From Maribacter sp. (GTDB lineage Bacteria > Bacteroidota > Bacteroidia > Flavobacteriales > Flavobacteriaceae), in assembly GCA_018679695.1 (NCBI GenBank), contig JAHHKH010000227.1:1-5613 (forward strand): DNA of 5,613 nt, given 5' to 3'. Positions 5,274 through 5,613 of this stretch are shown here, one piece after another. The position numbers and the translations under genes were made by a program. The notes below the pieces were generated by a model, which did no database searches, had not been told where the DNA came from, and saw only the letters and a program-made list of their open reading frames with translations. Every line of letters begins with the position of its first letter. The stretch's first letter is position 1.

Positions 5274-5613
5274 TCAAAGTTCACTGTCTCCAGATAAAAT
5301 CCTTATTTTGATATTCCTAAAGGCCACCTTTCCCCCATACTCCTGAAGACTTATATGACCCGTTTTGGCCGTACCAAATTCGGACCATTTGGCAAAGCCC
5401 GATTTTGCGACCATGGCCTCCCACTCCGGCCCATGCACCGGAAAACGAACAACTTCCTGCCCATTGAACAGGACATGGCCAATATTCTTGTTGTGATCAA
5501 TATGCAATACATAGTGGTTCCATTCCCCAGCCGGTTTGCTTACGATTTTCGATGGGGGCAACAACCCATATAAGGATCCTGCACGATTGATATCCCCGCG
5601 CTCCTCTACATAT
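5274..5613 (-). CDS. DUF1080 (3-keto-disaccharide hydrolase-like) protein, C-terminal part
   Basis: The last 112 residues are in the window; the N-terminus lies beyond the right edge, and the frame stays open to base 5613, so the TTG at 5564 is internal and not a start. Visible motifs of the DUF1080 / 3-keto-disaccharide hydrolase family are AGSLYGLLPP (11-20 of the visible part), EWNHYVLHID (30-39), the strand VLFNGQEVVRF, the block GPEWEAMVAKSGFAKWSEFG, and the closing GHISLQEYGGKVAFRNIKIR. The fold is a concanavalin-like beta sandwich; some members act on 3-keto-sugars, and others are attached to Planctomycete or Bacteroidota carbohydrate or dehydrogenase loci. The protein is usually exported, but the signal peptide would be outside the window. 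It ends nine bases from the SnoaL-like gene, convergently. The natural substrate cannot be inferred here. Confidence 0.9.
   Translation of the reverse strand, partial: YVEERGDINRAGSLYGLLPPSKIVSKPAGEWNHYVLHIDHNKNIGHVLFNGQEVVRFPVHGPEWEAMVAKSGFAKWSEFGTAKTGHISLQEYGGKVAFRNIKIRILSGDSEL

Noticed and set aside
5119..5573. Plus-strand frames at 5119-5346 and 5355-5573
   Set aside because: The first is an alternative frame of the SnoaL-like gene and the second is antisense to the DUF1080 gene; neither product has family features.
1..5613. tRNA, rRNA, CRISPR array, insertion sequence, phage or defence genes
   Set aside because: None of the expected structures, repeats or protein motifs was found on reading both strands.

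Overview
The window looks like ordinary chromosomal DNA from a member of the Bacteroidota, most probably a marine-type Flavobacteriaceae. The evidence is moderate GC with AT-rich spacers, almost no Shine-Dalgarno sequences, promoter boxes resembling the Bacteroidota pattern (TTG, then TAnnTTTG), three lipoproteins, and flavobacterial-looking versions of ThiL, a BrnQ-type transporter, a choice-of-anchor B protein and a DUF1080 domain. The genus cannot be fixed from the sequence alone.

Left part (1-1941, minus strand): a two-gene lipoprotein unit. The upstream gene encodes a 410-residue choice-of-anchor B / LVIVD-type beta-propeller lipoprotein. It overlaps by one base (TAGTG) the GTG start of a second lipoprotein made of tandem W...GG...DGGY repeats of about 58 residues, which runs off the left edge of the window. 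Both are probably anchored in the outer membrane. Neither has a known substrate.

Middle (1941-3278): a 68-bp divergent spacer separates the lipoprotein unit from thiL (thiamine-monophosphate kinase, plus strand), the enzyme of the last step to thiamine diphosphate. Each side has a -7-like box, and the thiL box is so close to the ATG that a leaderless transcript is plausible. thiL converges on a small zinc-ribbon-type gene. The two stop codons touch and form TAATTA, and a short GC hairpin lies inside the end of the small gene.

Right part (3279-5264, plus strand): a 262-bp spacer carries a short dyad, three CGATGAA direct repeats and a good TTG-N19-TATCTTTC promoter. It leads to a branched-chain amino-acid:cation symporter (brnQ family) whose stop overlaps (ATGA) the start of a small SnoaL/NTF2-like lipoprotein. 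This pair is probably co-transcribed and translationally coupled. Converging from the right edge is the C-terminal part of a DUF1080 (3-keto-disaccharide hydrolase / concanavalin-like) protein.

No RNA gene, mobile element, CRISPR array, phage gene or defence system was seen. The points most worth a second look are the direct repeats in front of brnQ, the lipoprotein coupled to the transporter, the paired propeller lipoproteins, and the uncharacterised zinc-ribbon protein. None of these proves a new system.
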